Shown: positions 13,193 to 24,974, counted from the stretch's first letter. The stretch is DNA of 64,000 bases from Aphanomyces cochlioides (GCA_019828595.1 JAHQRK010000003.1:1178001-1242000); one strand, 5' to 3'. The notes: generated from the letters alone by a model not told the origin. Numbers and translations are program-made.

Positions 13193-13404
13193 TCGCTGCA
13201 GCGTCGATGGGGAGCCGCCTCTCTTGAAGAAGTTTCGATCTGAAACTGTTTGGCGGGGAATTATCCGGATTCTTTACGATGCACAATTCCGAACAAGCGT
13301 TGAATTGCAGTATACGTACTGATGTGGAAAATTGTACTTTCTCGAGTAAAAAGCGCGCGAAAGTCATCATTTTCAAATTTCCAGGTCCAAGAAGCATAGA
13401 TTCC
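13193..13404. promoter_or_regulatory. Divergent promoter between Calx-beta and zinc-finger genes
   Basis: These 212 bp separate two divergent start codons. The segment contains TTATCCGGAT at 13261-13270, 69 bp upstream of the Calx-beta gene's ATG. The same ten-base word occurs upstream of the genes starting at 49377 and at 59455/59544. A longer zinc-finger ORF could start at 13279, so its 5' limit is uncertain. Confidence 0.45.
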
Positions 13405-14674
13405 ATGCACCAAGCTATGCCGCCGCCAAATGATTATATCTCCCCATTCTCTAACTACAGGGAAGAGTCGTTGAAGGAGACACCATGGACGGACGCATGG
13501 GAAGACATTGGACAGCTAGCCGAAGTCTCGTCACTCACATCAGACAAAGAATACTCAGCGGAGATTCGTCCTGACGCGGTGGGGAACAGTCAAGGCCAGA
13601 TATTTGAGCTGCAGTTGAGTCAATCAAGCCTTTTGATGAGCCAATCTTCTGATTGCAATGGATTTTCACTGTCGCAGCAAAAGAATACAGTCAAGAACGG
13701 GCCTACTTTCTGTCTATCGCTTCCTTCGCGGACAGGCTGGAGTTCTCAAGGAACTGATAGTGATAGTTCGTCCCGTATTTATGACACGGTATACTCTACA
13801 ATCTATCGCAAATCTTTCTCAACGTATCAAAAGGTTTCCCACAGCATTGATCACGACGAGGAATCGAAACCAACAGCCAGAGCTCCACCACCCCTTCGCG
13901 TGTCTCTCTTCCGTAAGGCGAAGGTGAAACAAACCGAGATCGGAGAGGAACACGTATGAAAATACTCAGCCTCATCTGTCGACAATATTTATCACTATGT
14001 TTACCTTCAAGTTCGATGAAGATTTTGAGGAGCCGTCACCTGAAGTGCCTCGAAGAAGAAAGATGAAGCCAAAAGGCAAAAACAGAACTCGTTCTGATAC
14101 AGAAAAATTGATGCAGACAAACGAGTCAAAGCCCTTAAAAAAGAGGAGTGGTGTATACGTCAAGCCGTGCCAAATGCCTGGTTGTGACAAGTCATCTCGT
14201 TCAAAAGGGTTGTGCAAGCGTCATGGTGGTGGAAAGAGGTGCTCCATTCCCGAATGCACTCGAAGTGACCAAGGCGGTGGATATTGTATCAAACACGGCG
14301 GAGGTACGAAAGTGTTGTGCAAAATGAACTTCCCACTTGTAGGCAAACGCTGCATGGTTAGCGGGTGTAAGAACTCCTCACAGTCTCGGGGGTTGTGCAA
14401 GACCCATGGAGGTGAATATCGTTTTTCAAATTTCTTTCTCATTGTTAAACGAGGTGGCCGGAAGTCGTCAAAGACTCGCCGGCAATTGTCCACCGGAGGT
14501 TCGTGTATGTTTTCGGAGTTCTATTATGTGACCTGCAGATTGAGACTAAAGCACGTGCTTGCACTGGCAGAGCTGGATTTCTATTTTCTTTCACAGTCAC
14601 AAAACCTAAGCAAAGTGCAGTCGTTGCGATTCGCAGTTCCCAGTTCGTTAGCTATAAAAATAACAATCATGTGA
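13405..14674 (+). CDS. Cys/His repeat zinc-finger protein (WRKY19-like), copy 1
   Basis: Probable exon 1 is 13405-13953 (Ser/Thr-rich, no recognised domain). An intron at 13954-14011 keeps phase but ends in AAG, so the 5' part could instead be a separate gene. Exons 14012-14303 and from 14343 encode consecutive finger units: CQMPGCDKSSRSKGLCKRH, CSIPECTRSDQGGGYCIKH and CMVSGCKNSSQSRGLCKTH, each C-x4-C-x9/10-C-x3-H followed by GG. Such units are abundant in oomycete proteins annotated as WRKY19-like. A basic KKRSGVYVK stretch precedes them, so nuclear action is plausible. The 39-bp intron at 14304-14342 is a multiple of three and does not break the frame. The 3' end is uncertain: frame stays open to 14674, but the tail may include further unspliced introns. 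Paralogous to the next gene. Confidence 0.65.
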
Positions 14675-15288
14675 GCTCTTGGTGTGATGCATCCAATGTT
14701 TTCCATGCATTCTTCTACTGCAACAATCCTGAAGATGTTTTGCCTCTCAGGCGATAAGAATAGACAACATTGGCCAATGTGGCGTACGCTGCTATAAAAA
14801 GCGACCACAATCAAGACAGAAACGATGCTGATCAAATTAATCGGCTCTTGATGTTCATCAATCCATCATCCATCGACAGAAAGTACAAAAATCATCAATA
14901 TCTCTTGCCTGTTCAATTGCTCTGACGGTGAAATCGATCCTATATTCTCTCACGTTGTAATTTTGTCAGTTCGACGCTGTATGACAGCAACTACAGCAAT
15001 GCTTTTGTGAGAGATTTCGATATTCTCGAGTGTGTTCGTTACACCAATGTCCCAGAACGGAAAAAAGGCCATCGCTCCAAAACAACCATGTGTTTGTATA
15101 GTATACAATGAGCCTGATTAATGGTACATGAGATGCGTTTGATTGTGTACAACATTACACTTTTGCAAAGTATGTCTTGAATTTTATATAAATATGTTCA
15201 ATGTACAATGTCATACATTTATAGTACGTTGAATGTACGAATGTACTTTCTCGCAGAAAAGATACAACGATACATTCCCAGACAAAGC
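14675..15288. other. Intergenic AT-rich spacer
   Basis: About 600 bp between the two zinc-finger genes with no convincing ORF. A TATA-like run (TTTATATAAATA) lies near 15181-15192, about 100 bp before the chosen start of the next gene, and makes the upstream ATGs at 15208 and 15241 less likely starts. Confidence 0.4.
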
Positions 15289-16259
15289 ATGACTGGCGGC
15301 GCACAGATGGAGGTCCTGGCTCCAGTGGATGATATGAAGAAGGCAAATGCCCAAGAGGCTGCTTCCGCTGTCAATGCTTGTCCAGACAACTCATCAGACA
15401 TTCATACCGTTGCTCTAAGCATGCTGATTTTGAAAGGTGACACGCGAGAATGTCCAAACGAATCTGCAGTTCCAAACCCACCCACGACTACTCCAATATT
15501 CTGGAACCCTCGGCGGGTCCTGCCTATTGCACCAAAAGCCAAACGAAAACTAAATAGACCTTATGCCACCTCAGGCGATCCAAAACTCCAAGCTGAGAAT
15601 ATCGATCCCGCAAATGGTTCAATCTGTCCTCCTCTGCCATCCGCTGAATCGAACGAAGACTCGAGCATAGGCGACAGTACTAACGAGATTCCACATGACT
15701 CGAACACACCGTCGTCGCAGCAGCGTTCGGCGTATTTATTAAGCGAAGAATCGACTCTTGACGAATCTGGCCTGGCGAAGTGCAACCGAGCACGTCAACG
15801 CCAAATGCACGTCTTTTGCCAGGTTCCAGCGTGTAATGAAGCCGCGACACACGTATCTCGAGGACTGTGCGCCATTCACTTCAAAGAAAAATTGGACGAA
15901 GGCCCCGCTGATGGTGCCGAACGACGAAAATGGGCTTCAAAGATGCACAAAAAGGGAAGCGACGTCATCATTTGCACATTCCCCCGCTGCACCAAAGGTG
16001 CTCGCTCCAAGGGTTTGTGCAAGCGCCATGGTGGCGGCAAACGCTGTGGTATTCCAGAGTGTACCCGAAGCGACCAAGGCGGCGGTTTCTGCATCAAACA
16101 TGGTGGAGGTAAGAGTGACATTTACCTGGAAATTCCAACACGATGCCTCTAGGTCGGCGGTGTTCAGTTGATGGATGCAAGAACTCTTCTCAGGCAAAAG
16201 GACTGTGTAAACGACACGGTGGCATTCGAGTCGAAAGGAGCAAGAAGCTCGTTGGATGA
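15289..16259 (+). CDS. Cys/His repeat zinc-finger protein (WRKY19-like), copy 2
   Basis: Two exons (15289-16108 and 16153-16259) give 308 residues. The first 170 residues are low-complexity and Ser/Pro/Asn-rich. Four finger units follow: CQVPACNEAATHVSRGLCAIH, CTFPRCTKGARSKGLCKRH, CGIPECTRSDQGGGFCIKH and, across the splice, CSVDGCKNSSQAKGLCKRH, then a basic tail (RVERSKKLVG). The middle fingers are almost identical to those of the gene upstream, including the intron position inside the GGG after the third Cys/His unit, so the two arose by tandem duplication. Likely a nucleic-acid-binding or regulatory protein; the target is unknown. ATGs at 15208 and 15241 are also in frame. Confidence 0.78.
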
Positions 16260-17827
16260 AATATATTTAAGTTTGAAGTTAGAGATCGCTCTTGACATCC
16301 GACGTCGACACCGATGTGGACACTGAATCTGGTGCTCTCTTAGGATATCTACTGGAACGAATCTGCATCCTAATCAAGCTGCATGAAGTAGTTAGGTACC
16401 ACCAGATAGCCATACAAGTATTTCAGGAAATCAAGCTCAATGGAGCCGAGGCTGAAAGAAGACAGATTCGATGAGACCTATGTCCAATTGCATTGACGTC
16501 TAGCTGGTCACTTGGCAAGACTTTCGTATCTCGTTCGTGTCATGCTCTTTGTGTGCACAGTTGAGCTACGCGATAGTGGAAGTGTGCCAAAAGGGTCAAG
16601 CATGCCGCTGTACGAACCTCCATGGGAGGACCCAATGGTCGTGATCACCGTGGAAATCATCACTCAATCACGTTGCTCGCGACACACGATTGAAACTCCA
16701 CAATCAACACTTTGATCATGATGGTGCTGGGGCAGAATATTTTGAGCCCCCCCCCCACTTTCGATAGGCTTACATTTATCTCCCTTGTTGCACCGAATTC
16801 ACGAAGCCCCTCTTTGAATTCTTGCAAATTTGGTCATGCCAACATGCAAATCTACTACGTGACATTGTAGGACTCCCCATGCCACGCGTTCAAAGCAGAG
16901 GGCATGACCAACATGGAGGCAAATGGGCTGCAGAATGATCCAGGGACAAGCATTTGCGACGTGCACTCGTTGAGAGTTGACGTCGTGACAGAGTGCTAAA
17001 GAAATGTGTTGATATGCATTATGCATTTAATTTGATTGATAGATTTTGCATATATTTTTGTGTTTTAATTAAATGAGGCAAATTGAAATAAAATATCGTT
17101 ACAATGGCGCACTTGAGAGGCACGGCCGGGAAATTTTATTTCCGACGAGTGTAACATCAGTCAAGGTGATGCCACGTGACCAACCAGGTGAGATTTGTCA
17201 GACGAAAGCCACAAGCAGCAGCAGGGACTCCACGCAGACGTGGATACACCACGTGGCAAGATGAACACGAGGCTGGTGGGGGAATGTCGGTGTCGATGAC
17301 TGTCAGTGTTTTACGATAAATCCAGCCCTCTGATTGGCTAATTTGTCAAATTTCCGGATAATTAACAGCTTTGCGGTCTGTCGATGTTTCCGAATTATCT
17401 CAAGCATGATGCAGTTTCCCAGGCATTGATGATGCATCAATGCCCGTGAACGCCTGGCAATGCCTCAGGCACTTTTTCAGAAAAAACGAAGAATTAATCA
17501 CAGAAAAATTTGAAAAAGTTACACGAAGACGTCCAGATATAATCGATGCCCAGACATCGACATTGACGATTCCCGACCAGCCTCTTAGTCGAAGTGGTCG
17601 TCTCTGTTTCATCTCCTTTTTTGTTAATTCCGGACAACATACAAAATCCAAGTGAATATTTCCAATATTTTTGCCATTAAATTATGGCTGTCTCATATTA
17701 CAATGGAGATTTGACGCCTTTTTAGTCACCCGGATAAAAATTATCCGTAGAGGAGTTACATCGAGATCTCACTTTTTTCATCCCCCATCCTCACGTTTCA
17801 AAGTTCGATTTGCCACCAAGAGTCCTC
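16260..17827. other. Long intergenic region with TTATCCG-type sites before GFAT
   Basis: Nearly 1.6 kb without a convincing gene; several 60-80 codon frames lack coding character. Notable items are a run of twelve or so C at about 16748, a short hairpin (GCATTGATG/CATCAATGC, near 17422), TCCGGATAAT near 17353, and a perfect hairpin CGGATAA-AAA-TTATCCG at 17731-17747, 81 bp before the GFAT start. The last two match the TTATCCGG word seen before other genes here. Confidence 0.4.
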
Positions 17828-19961
17828 ATGTACCACGTAAGTCGCATCCTCCGCGCCCGTGCGCCATCGTCCCTCGCTGCATTGACACGCCACCGCTCTC
17901 TCGTTGCTCCCATGGCGACGCGCGCCTTGCCAACGGCGAGTGACAACGACTGGATGCGTTATGGTCTTGGTGCGATGCTCGTTTTGGCTGGCGTTGGTGC
18001 CACTCAAACTGACAATTGTGGCATTGTTGGCGTTGTCAGCAAGCACCAAGATGCCAATGCATTTTTGCTCGAAGGCTTGACTATCCTCCAAAACCGTGGA
18101 TATGACTCAGCTGGTATGGCTACCGCCAAACACGATGATGGCACTCCCATCACTGTGACGAAATTTGCCTCTGTCCAAGGCACGGCTGATTCGATTAATT
18201 TGTTGCGCCAAACTATTGACCAACATGCTCATAACACTGTCGGTATTGCGCATACCCGGTGGGCGACTCACGGTGGCAAAACGGACGAAAACTCCCACCC
18301 TCACATGGATCAAAATAAGCGCGTTGCCGTCGTTCACAACGGCACGATCACCAACTACAATGAAATCAAGAACGAGCTCTTGGAGGCTGGCGTCAAGTTC
18401 AGCTCGCAAACTGACACTGAAGTCATTGCCCAATTAATTGGTCAGCTCATGAACGAAGGTGAGATTGACAGTCGACGTGGCGGAGAATTAATTCTGACGA
18501 CTAGGTGCTGATTGTTTGACTGCCACGCGCTTGGCCATCGATCGATTGGAAGGTACATGGGGTCTCTGCGTCATGGCCCGTGATGAACCTGGAAAAATCA
18601 TTGTTGCCCGCAACGGCTCTCCTCTTTGCATTGGTTACGGCTCCAACTCGATGTACATTGCGTCCGAAACAACGGCGTTCACGCGCCACACGAAGCGATT
18701 CTTGTCTCTCCAAGACGGTGAAGTCGCTGTGGTCAAGGCTGATACGGCTGAATTGAACCCTCAACATCCTGATGACCTCACGACTTTGCAGCGATTCCCA
18801 ACAAGCCGCCTTGGCACAGCCCCTGATGTCAAGGTTCGCTTGTCGCCAGCTCCATTCCCTCACTGGACGATTCGCGAAATCATGGAGCAACCCAAAGCTG
18901 TCGCGTCCGCTCTTGGCTACGGTGGCCGTGTTTCGGACGACCACGTCTACTTGGGTGGTCTTGAAGCCGAAAAGGAAAAGATGCTCAAGATCAAGCACTT
19001 GCTCATCTCGGCTTGCGGTACCTCGTTGAACGCCGGCAAGTACGGTGCCAAGATCATGCGAACTCTCGGTGCTTTCGACTCCGTCTCGGCTGAAGATGCT
19101 GGTGAGTGTACGAACGAACGATTGCCCAAGCACGACGGTGGTCTTTTGGTCGTCTCACAATCTGGTGAAACCAAGGACGTCCACCGTGTCTTGCAATTGC
19201 AAGGTGCTCAAGAAATGCCCGCTTTCTCGGTCGTCAACGCCGTCGGGTCGCTCATTGCTCGCACGACTCGTTGCGGTGTCTACCTCAACGCTGGCCGTGA
19301 AAACGCTGTTGCCAGTACCAAGGCTTTCGTCACGCAAGTCACTGTGCTCGGTTTGATTGCCGCTTGGTTTGCCCAAAACCGTCCTGAATCTGCTGTCAAC
19401 CGAACCAAGTTGGACGAATTGATCCAATCGCTCCACCGTCTTCCCATCACGATTGGCATGGCTCTCCGCACGCGTGCTCAATGCGTCGAAGTGGCCCAAA
19501 AGCTCATGCCAAGCGAACACTTGTTCGTCTTGGGTAAGGGCTACGGCGAGCCCATTGCTTACGAAGGCGCTTTGAAGATCAAGGAAATTACCTACTTGCA
19601 TGCTGAAGGTTACTCTGGTGGTGCTTTGAAGCACGGTCCATTTGCCTTGATCGAAGGCAAGGAAGGCCAATTCGGCCCTACGCCCATCATCTTGGTCGTC
19701 TTGGATGACGAACACGGTCATTTGATGAAGACTGCCGCTGAAGAAGTGCGTGCTCGTGGCGCCTACACGATTGTCATCACGGACAACCCGGCTATGTGCC
19801 AAGGCATTGCCGATACGATCATCCCGATCCCCAACAACGGCCCTATGACTGCTCTCTTGGCGAGCGTGCCTTTGCAACTCATTGCGTATGAACTCGCGGT
19901 CAAGCGCGGCATCAACCCTGACGTTCCTCGCAACTTGGCTAAGGCCGTCACCGTCGATTAA
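17828..19961 (+). CDS. Glutamine:fructose-6-phosphate amidotransferase (isomerising)
   Basis: Makes glucosamine-6-phosphate from fructose-6-phosphate and glutamine, the first step towards UDP-GlcNAc, chitin and glycoproteins. Exons 17828-18458 and 18505-19961 give 695 residues. The glutaminase domain starts at CGIVGVV (Cys near residue 61) with NRGYDSAG, HTRWATHG and HNGTITNY. Two SIS isomerase domains follow (SACGTSLNAGKYGAKI, SQSGETKDVH, GKGYGEPIAYEGALKIKE), and the protein ends PRNLAKAVTVD. All are hallmark motifs. The family usually begins Met-Cys, and the N-terminal Cys is the nucleophile. Here about 60 residues precede it: an Arg/Ser-rich stretch like an organelle presequence and a hydrophobic segment (GLGAMLVLAGVGA). 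A cleavage just before the Cys would be needed. Codon use is strongly biased, suggesting high expression. Confidence 0.95.
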
Positions 19962-20086
19962 GTTGTCTCATGCAACGAGTAATGCAGATGTGTGTATCGT
20001 GTTTGAACAACTTGGTGACTTCTTCTCGCGAGCGATGGAGCCTAGTTGGCGACGATTTTGGACAGGATGATGGTTATGGGAAGAGT

Positions 20087-23000
20087 TCACGATGCTAGGA
20101 CGACGAGAGAGCACCTCGTCGGGTTCCTTGGCGATCCAGAGGAAGGCCTAGAAGTCCAGCTTAGATCGTCTAACGCAAGGGTAGAGAGCGTACACATCTG
20201 CGTTTGTTTCGTGGCGAGTTGATGCTCGAGCTGCTTCTACAAGGAGCAAAGCGATGTTAACCAGCTATCAAAGCGACGAGAGGAACGAACAATTTCATCT
20301 CGCATGGCGTGCATTTTGTCTTCAGCGCTCTTGTTGGCTTGAGTCAGTTGACGTTGGGCCTAGACGCGATGTACAATAATGCGCATCGAGGTGGATTCCA
20401 TACCGTGCATAATGCTTCTTCGACATTTTGGCGGAGTTCTTGCTGTTCCAGGACACTCTCATGCGCCTCTTTGACTTGAACAACTTGGGCTTCCACTTGG
20501 TGCTGCAGCATTTGAATCGTTGATTTTGCATTTGCTCCCTCGCGCTACAAGTTGATGGCATGATATGTGTTCCAGCTGAGGGACTGCTTGCCTTGAGCTG
20601 ATTGTGGAGCTCGCACACGGTCACGTCCAAGTCCTGTCAGTATTGCCAAGTTAGCCACTACCTTGCTGTCAAGTAGTCTTACGTTGACTTTCTTCTTGAG
20701 CGCAGCGCCTTCAGCTCGACTGACTTGGAGCTCCTCTTGTGTCTTCTGCAGCTACGAGCAGGTCAACCTTGTGAGTCGAGTCAGATATATACATGAGCGA
20801 GCGCTTCTCGCAGCGACTTCTGTGTCTTGACGAGTTCCTTACTCAACTCGAGCTCTCTTGGCTGCTGGCATTGCCTGCAAACCTTGCCAAAGAGTGAGGC
20901 TTTGTCGCAACGACGAGCTTGTCCACCTGCCGTTGCGCAGCATGAGATGCCCATTTGTGCTTGGGAGATGACGAACGGAGATCTTCTCGCTCCCGCTGTA
21001 GTTTTACAAGGGGCTCACTCCTCGGGTCCATAGCAACGCCTTCTACTGCTCGAATGGACTGTGCTCCAATCAATACTGGCACGTCTCGCCCGTGTTGTGC
21101 AATGAAGATCCACTCCAGAGTTGCTGCTTCAACGGCCACACGTCGCTGAGACCGGAGATGACCGACAACTTGGTGAACACAATGCTTCAGGATGGATTCG
21201 ATCTGCCAAAACAGCGTGACTGCGATCGTGGTTCACTTCAAAACGTACCTCGAGAGGACATCGGTCGCGCACGAGCCGTGTTGGATCGAGCGACGAGAGG
21301 TAGTGACACTGGAAGACATCGACATGTCGTGGCTGTGTGAAGTGCGCGATGTAGCGCATGTTGCTGAGAGGTATCAAGTATTCCTGGAGGCAAAAGCGGC
21401 CGAGGGTCCTTGAGATGGTCAAATTTGGGTTCACAGCGGTCATGTTGGCTTCACGGATACATAGCATGCGGACAATTTCGTCAAGTTGCGTCTCCGTCAA
21501 CAGTGCAATGTGGTTCTCCCATTGGACAGCCAACTCATTCGTGTGCCTTGCCGTCGCGAGTTCCTTCACATAGCTTGATGATGCATCCAGCAGACCCACG
21601 ACGTACTTGCAAGCGTAGCTCAAAGAGCATGACATTTGTGTGTTGCACCTTGTTCTTCTTCAACACGATCTATAGAAGCGCCAGTCATATCGGCGCGGGA
21701 TTGAACCATACCTGCTCGGTTTGGGAGACAAAATACCAGTCGACCATGACGCCTTCGTCGTCGATGAATGCAGTCTCGGGGATTCGAACGTGCATGGCGC
21801 CGTGCATGTGATGCAAGACAAAGTACGTAGCAAGACGCCGCCCGGTGACTTCCATGGTCAGCGGTGAAACTGTCGGGTTGCAAACAGTTTCAAACACTGG
21901 ATGCATGTCGAGACGGTTGGATCGCGCAGACGATCGTACTGCGTTCTTCAACGCCGTAGAGTCCAAGCTCATGGGTATCGATGAGAAGTTTTCCCTGCAA
22001 GTAGAGCGACAGCATCTCGGGGTAGATTTCGTTGCCATATTGCCGCAACAGCCGGGATGGCATGGACGACACTTTCTTGGCAATCGAGTGCTTGAGACTT
22101 GCCACTGTACGCGATGGTGAAACACGATACGTCATGGCAAAGCCCGTCGGCAAGACACATGTGATGGCGATGGAATGTGATCCATCGGACGATCTCTCCT
22201 CAGGGACGGTCTGGATGGCAAGCAATTCCGCAGTTCGAGCTTGAAGGGCTTCAACTCTCTGGGGTCCGTCCTCCTGGTGCGTTCGAAGCCATTGGAAAGC
22301 GTCAAACTCAGGAGCTGAGGAACTTGACGCCAGATGCGATACTCGCGACAGGTGACGAGGTTTCTCCTTGAGCTTGTTGGGTTTCTAATGCTCCGAGGTG
22401 ACGAAATCTTGCATCCGGGATGTTCTTACCACTTTGACGCACTGGCGGTATAACTCCGCCGCACTTTGGTCGTGGACGTCGCCCATCCACGTTGGATGTC
22501 TTGCCACTGACGAGTGGAACCCGACTATGACTCTGGGAGATGCCATGTCGCTCCCCAACTCCCACGGAGGTCGAGCGTTGTACGTAGCTGGGCTCACTGT
22601 CGATGGAGTTGTTTCGGAGATGATGTCGGCTCGAGACGATGTTGCAAAACTGAAAGCAGGGGCGTTGCTTTTTGTTCCGTTGAGCGGCAGTGGCGCTGAA
22701 AGCGACATTGGTAACTCTGGAGTTGTGGCTTCTGGTTGTACTGGTTGACGCCGTCGGTGCCGTCGTCGTAGACGTGGTGCATGGTGCTGTTTAGCTTTTG
22801 GTTGCTGTACTTCAGGAAGACTCAACGGTCCTTCTCGGTAGGTTTCGTGGGGTACATACTCGCGCGGCACGAAATGGAGCGACCTTTGACTCTCCGACGC
22901 AAACGATGATAGCGGATGAGATCGTTGAGTCGGCGAGGATGCATTGTCATGAGGATCATACTGCCCAGGGCCAGGACCGACAAACTAAGTGGATCATGAA

Positions 23001-23288
23001 CACACACAACGAGAAAGGTACGCACTTGAGAGGTTGGTGTGACTGGGCGGTTGATGTACGTCTCTGGGAGATGAAGTTGACGGGCCACGTCGCTTTCCGA
23101 GACTCGCCAATCGAGCTTTCCATCAAGGCGAACCAATGTCTTGAACACGTCTCGAGGCAGGACATGCGTGCTCTTGCTTCTTTCAAGCGCCATCAGAAGT
23201 CTAAATTTAGCTTCATCCTGCTGTGTTGCTCCAATGGATTCGATCTCCCTCCATCAACAGAGAGGAGTGGTTGCCGGATCAGCGTCAT
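20087..23288 (-). CDS. Ubiquitin-like domain and coiled-coil protein
   Basis: Minus-strand gene with about a dozen short introns. Likely start is the ATG at 23288 (MTLIRQPLLS, then a 41-bp intron); 23193 is an alternative. After a low-complexity region a ubiquitin-like fold follows (about 22150-21935: ITCVLPTGFAMTY, VASLKHSIAKKV, LYLQGKLLIDTHELGLYGV). Next comes a globular part of about 250 residues (MEVTGRRLATYFVLHHMHG, then TRHTNELAVQWENH region) and a C-terminal coiled coil (about 20840-20230: SKELVKTQKSLREAL, VEAQVVQVKEAHESVLEQQ). One intron (20545-20591) appears to start GC rather than GT. The last exon is uncertain; stops at 20087, 20095 or 19968 are possible. I do not recognise the family. 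The overall exon chain is well supported by frame continuity. Confidence 0.65.
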
Positions 23289-23390
23289 TCCATTCCTACT
23301 GTCACCGAATTGGGTTTGAGCTGCAGGAGCAAGATGACAAGTCTACAACACGCAAGTCTTGTTAAAAAGGTTGCTGTCTAATGTGCTTCT

Positions 23391-24332
23391 TCATGACTTT
23401 GGAAGCTTGTCTTTGGGAAATGCAGACAAGTCCTTGTAGTCCCAAGGAACACGCTTGGGAGGAAAGAGGCCACGCTGCATTTCATAAAATGTGTCTCGGA
23501 TTTGTTGCCGCGTGTTCATGACGATAGGTCCGTGCCAGGCAATTGGTTCATGCAGCTTGAGACCAGCAAAAAGCATCGCAGCCAACATGTCGGCTCCTGC
23601 AGAGATGTCAAAGCTTCGTTTTTCATCAGAGGTGGCGTCAAAGAGCGCAATTTGCTGGCGATTTACGTTTTGTCCGCCCACTTTACCGCTGCCTTCATAA
23701 ACGTACAGCATGCAAGTGTCGAAGCCATTCGGAATCGCATACGATATATTGCTGCCAGGTTCAAGCTCTAAGTCAACCATTTGGACGGGTTGCACGGTCT
23801 TGAAGGCCCCAACACGACCATCCAAGAATGGTCCAGCGAGCAATCGAGCTTGTACTCCTGATGCCAGTTCAACTTGTGGGATCGACGACGTCGGCTCTGT
23901 GCCATAGCGAGGGTCGTCCAGTTTCTTCGAGGCAGGAACGTTGATCCAAATTTGAAAACCCATTTCAATGCCTTCTGAAGTAGCACCACCTTCGGCGTGT
24001 TCAACACCGCTACCACAGCTCATCCATTGCATGCCAGGTGCAGTAAAGGATTCACGATTGCCCAATGAATCACCATGGCGGCCAACTCCCGTTTTCAAGT
24101 ATGTCATGATGTCCATTCCGCGGTGGGGATGCCATCCGATGGGAAAATGATCAGGATCTGACGAAATTTCTTCTGCATCGAACGAGTAGTTGTCGCACAT
24201 GAGGAAGGGATCGCTCTCTTCTGATGGAATGGCCGTTGGAAAAGCTTGATTCACAGTCCTTTCGTCACCAAACGGATGAGCGATACCCGAATCTACGATG
24301 CGGATGATCGGCATGGGCACGTGCGTCGTCAT
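23391..24332 (-). CDS. Pirin family protein, copy 1
   Basis: Intronless 313-residue bicupin. Pirins are iron-binding cupins acting as transcription cofactors or, in some lineages, quercetinases. The metal ligands are present: HPHRGMDIMTY (two His) and SGVEHAEG (His and Glu), in the N-terminal cupin, followed by the pirin signature GFQIWINVPA. The start MTTHVPMPI is preferred because the neighbouring paralogue starts at the same place; an upstream in-frame ATG at 24374 would add 14 residues. Followed on the same strand by the ubiquitin-like gene about 100 bp further on. Confidence 0.92.
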   Translation of the reverse strand: MTTHVPMPIIRIVDSGIAHPFGDERTVNQAFPTAIPSEESDPFLMCDNYSFDAEEISSDPDHFPIGWHPHRGMDIMTYLKTGVGRHGDSLGNRESFTAPGMQWMSCGSGVEHAEGGATSEGIEMGFQIWINVPASKKLDDPRYGTEPTSSIPQVELASGVQARLLAGPFLDGRVGAFKTVQPVQMVDLELEPGSNISYAIPNGFDTCMLYVYEGSGKVGGQNVNRQQIALFDATSDEKRSFDISAGADMLAAMLFAGLKLHEPIAWHGPIVMNTRQQIRDTFYEMQRGLFPPKRVPWDYKDLSAFPKDKLPKS

Positions 24333-24422
24333 GATGGATAAGAAACTGAGTGGGGCTGGACACACCAAGGACATTTCGACTTTGATTCGAACATTAGCAT
24401 TCGCATTGAGGTGGAATCATCT

Positions 24423-24965
24423 AGCCCCATTAATCGCCCAGTCCAGCGACGACCTAGCCCTATAAAATTAAATATAGTCAAATTCATTGGATAAAATAAT
24501 CTACCAATCATGACGCGTATGTAACAACTATTTGACCAATAATAGTCAAGACAACCAGGCCAAGAACTCAAACAGGCCTCATCAGGGTGGCGGCACGGCC
24601 TTACGGCCTACCTGCCGCCTTTCCCGATGAGAGTAAATATAAAGAAGTCCCTTTTTGGTGCACGTTGGGGGCTCCCTCCTCCGAGTCATCCGCCTACAGA
24701 AAATTTTCCACTCAACCTCCGCTTCGCTTCGGTGAGCGCAATTTTCTGGGCGGATGCCTGACGTCGTCCGCGTGGTATGAAGCTCAGCCATTATAAACTT
24801 GCAAGAACTGCCAAAGTTCCGTTTGTGGGGCTCTACTTTTAGAGCTTCTTAGTAATTTGACAGTATGATTGGTCAGATAAAGTGAATTTACACAACAATT
24901 CATCAAAACTATTTTATCCAATTAAAACTAATTTTATGGGGTTAGGTCGTCGCTGGAGGGCGATT
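24423..24965. mobile_element. Foldback/MITE-like element with nested inverted repeats
   Basis: About 60 bp at the left (from 24432, AATCGCCC..TCCAGCGACGACCTA) reappear in reverse complement at the right (ending 24965), including ATAAAATTA and TTGGATAAAATA blocks, at roughly 85% identity by eye with short gaps. The nine bases GAATCATCT stand at 24414-24422 and again at 24966-24974, as a target duplication would; nine is the usual length for Mutator-like elements. Inside lie two GC-rich hairpins, 24578-24631 (CTCATC.GG to CC.GATGAG) and 24687-24756 (CATCCGCC to GGCGGATG). No transposase is encoded, so it would be non-autonomous. It sits between the two pirin copies, 80 bp upstream of copy 1's coding start. 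Confidence 0.65.
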
Positions 24966-24974
24966 GAATCATCT

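Noticed and set aside
18501..19877. Long minus-strand frames opposite GFAT
   Set aside because: Shadows of a highly biased coding sequence; no motif, and the plus-strand gene is unambiguous.
24587..24796. 69-codon frames inside the foldback element
   Set aside because: They arise from GC-rich inverted repeats and show no coding character or similarity to a transposase.
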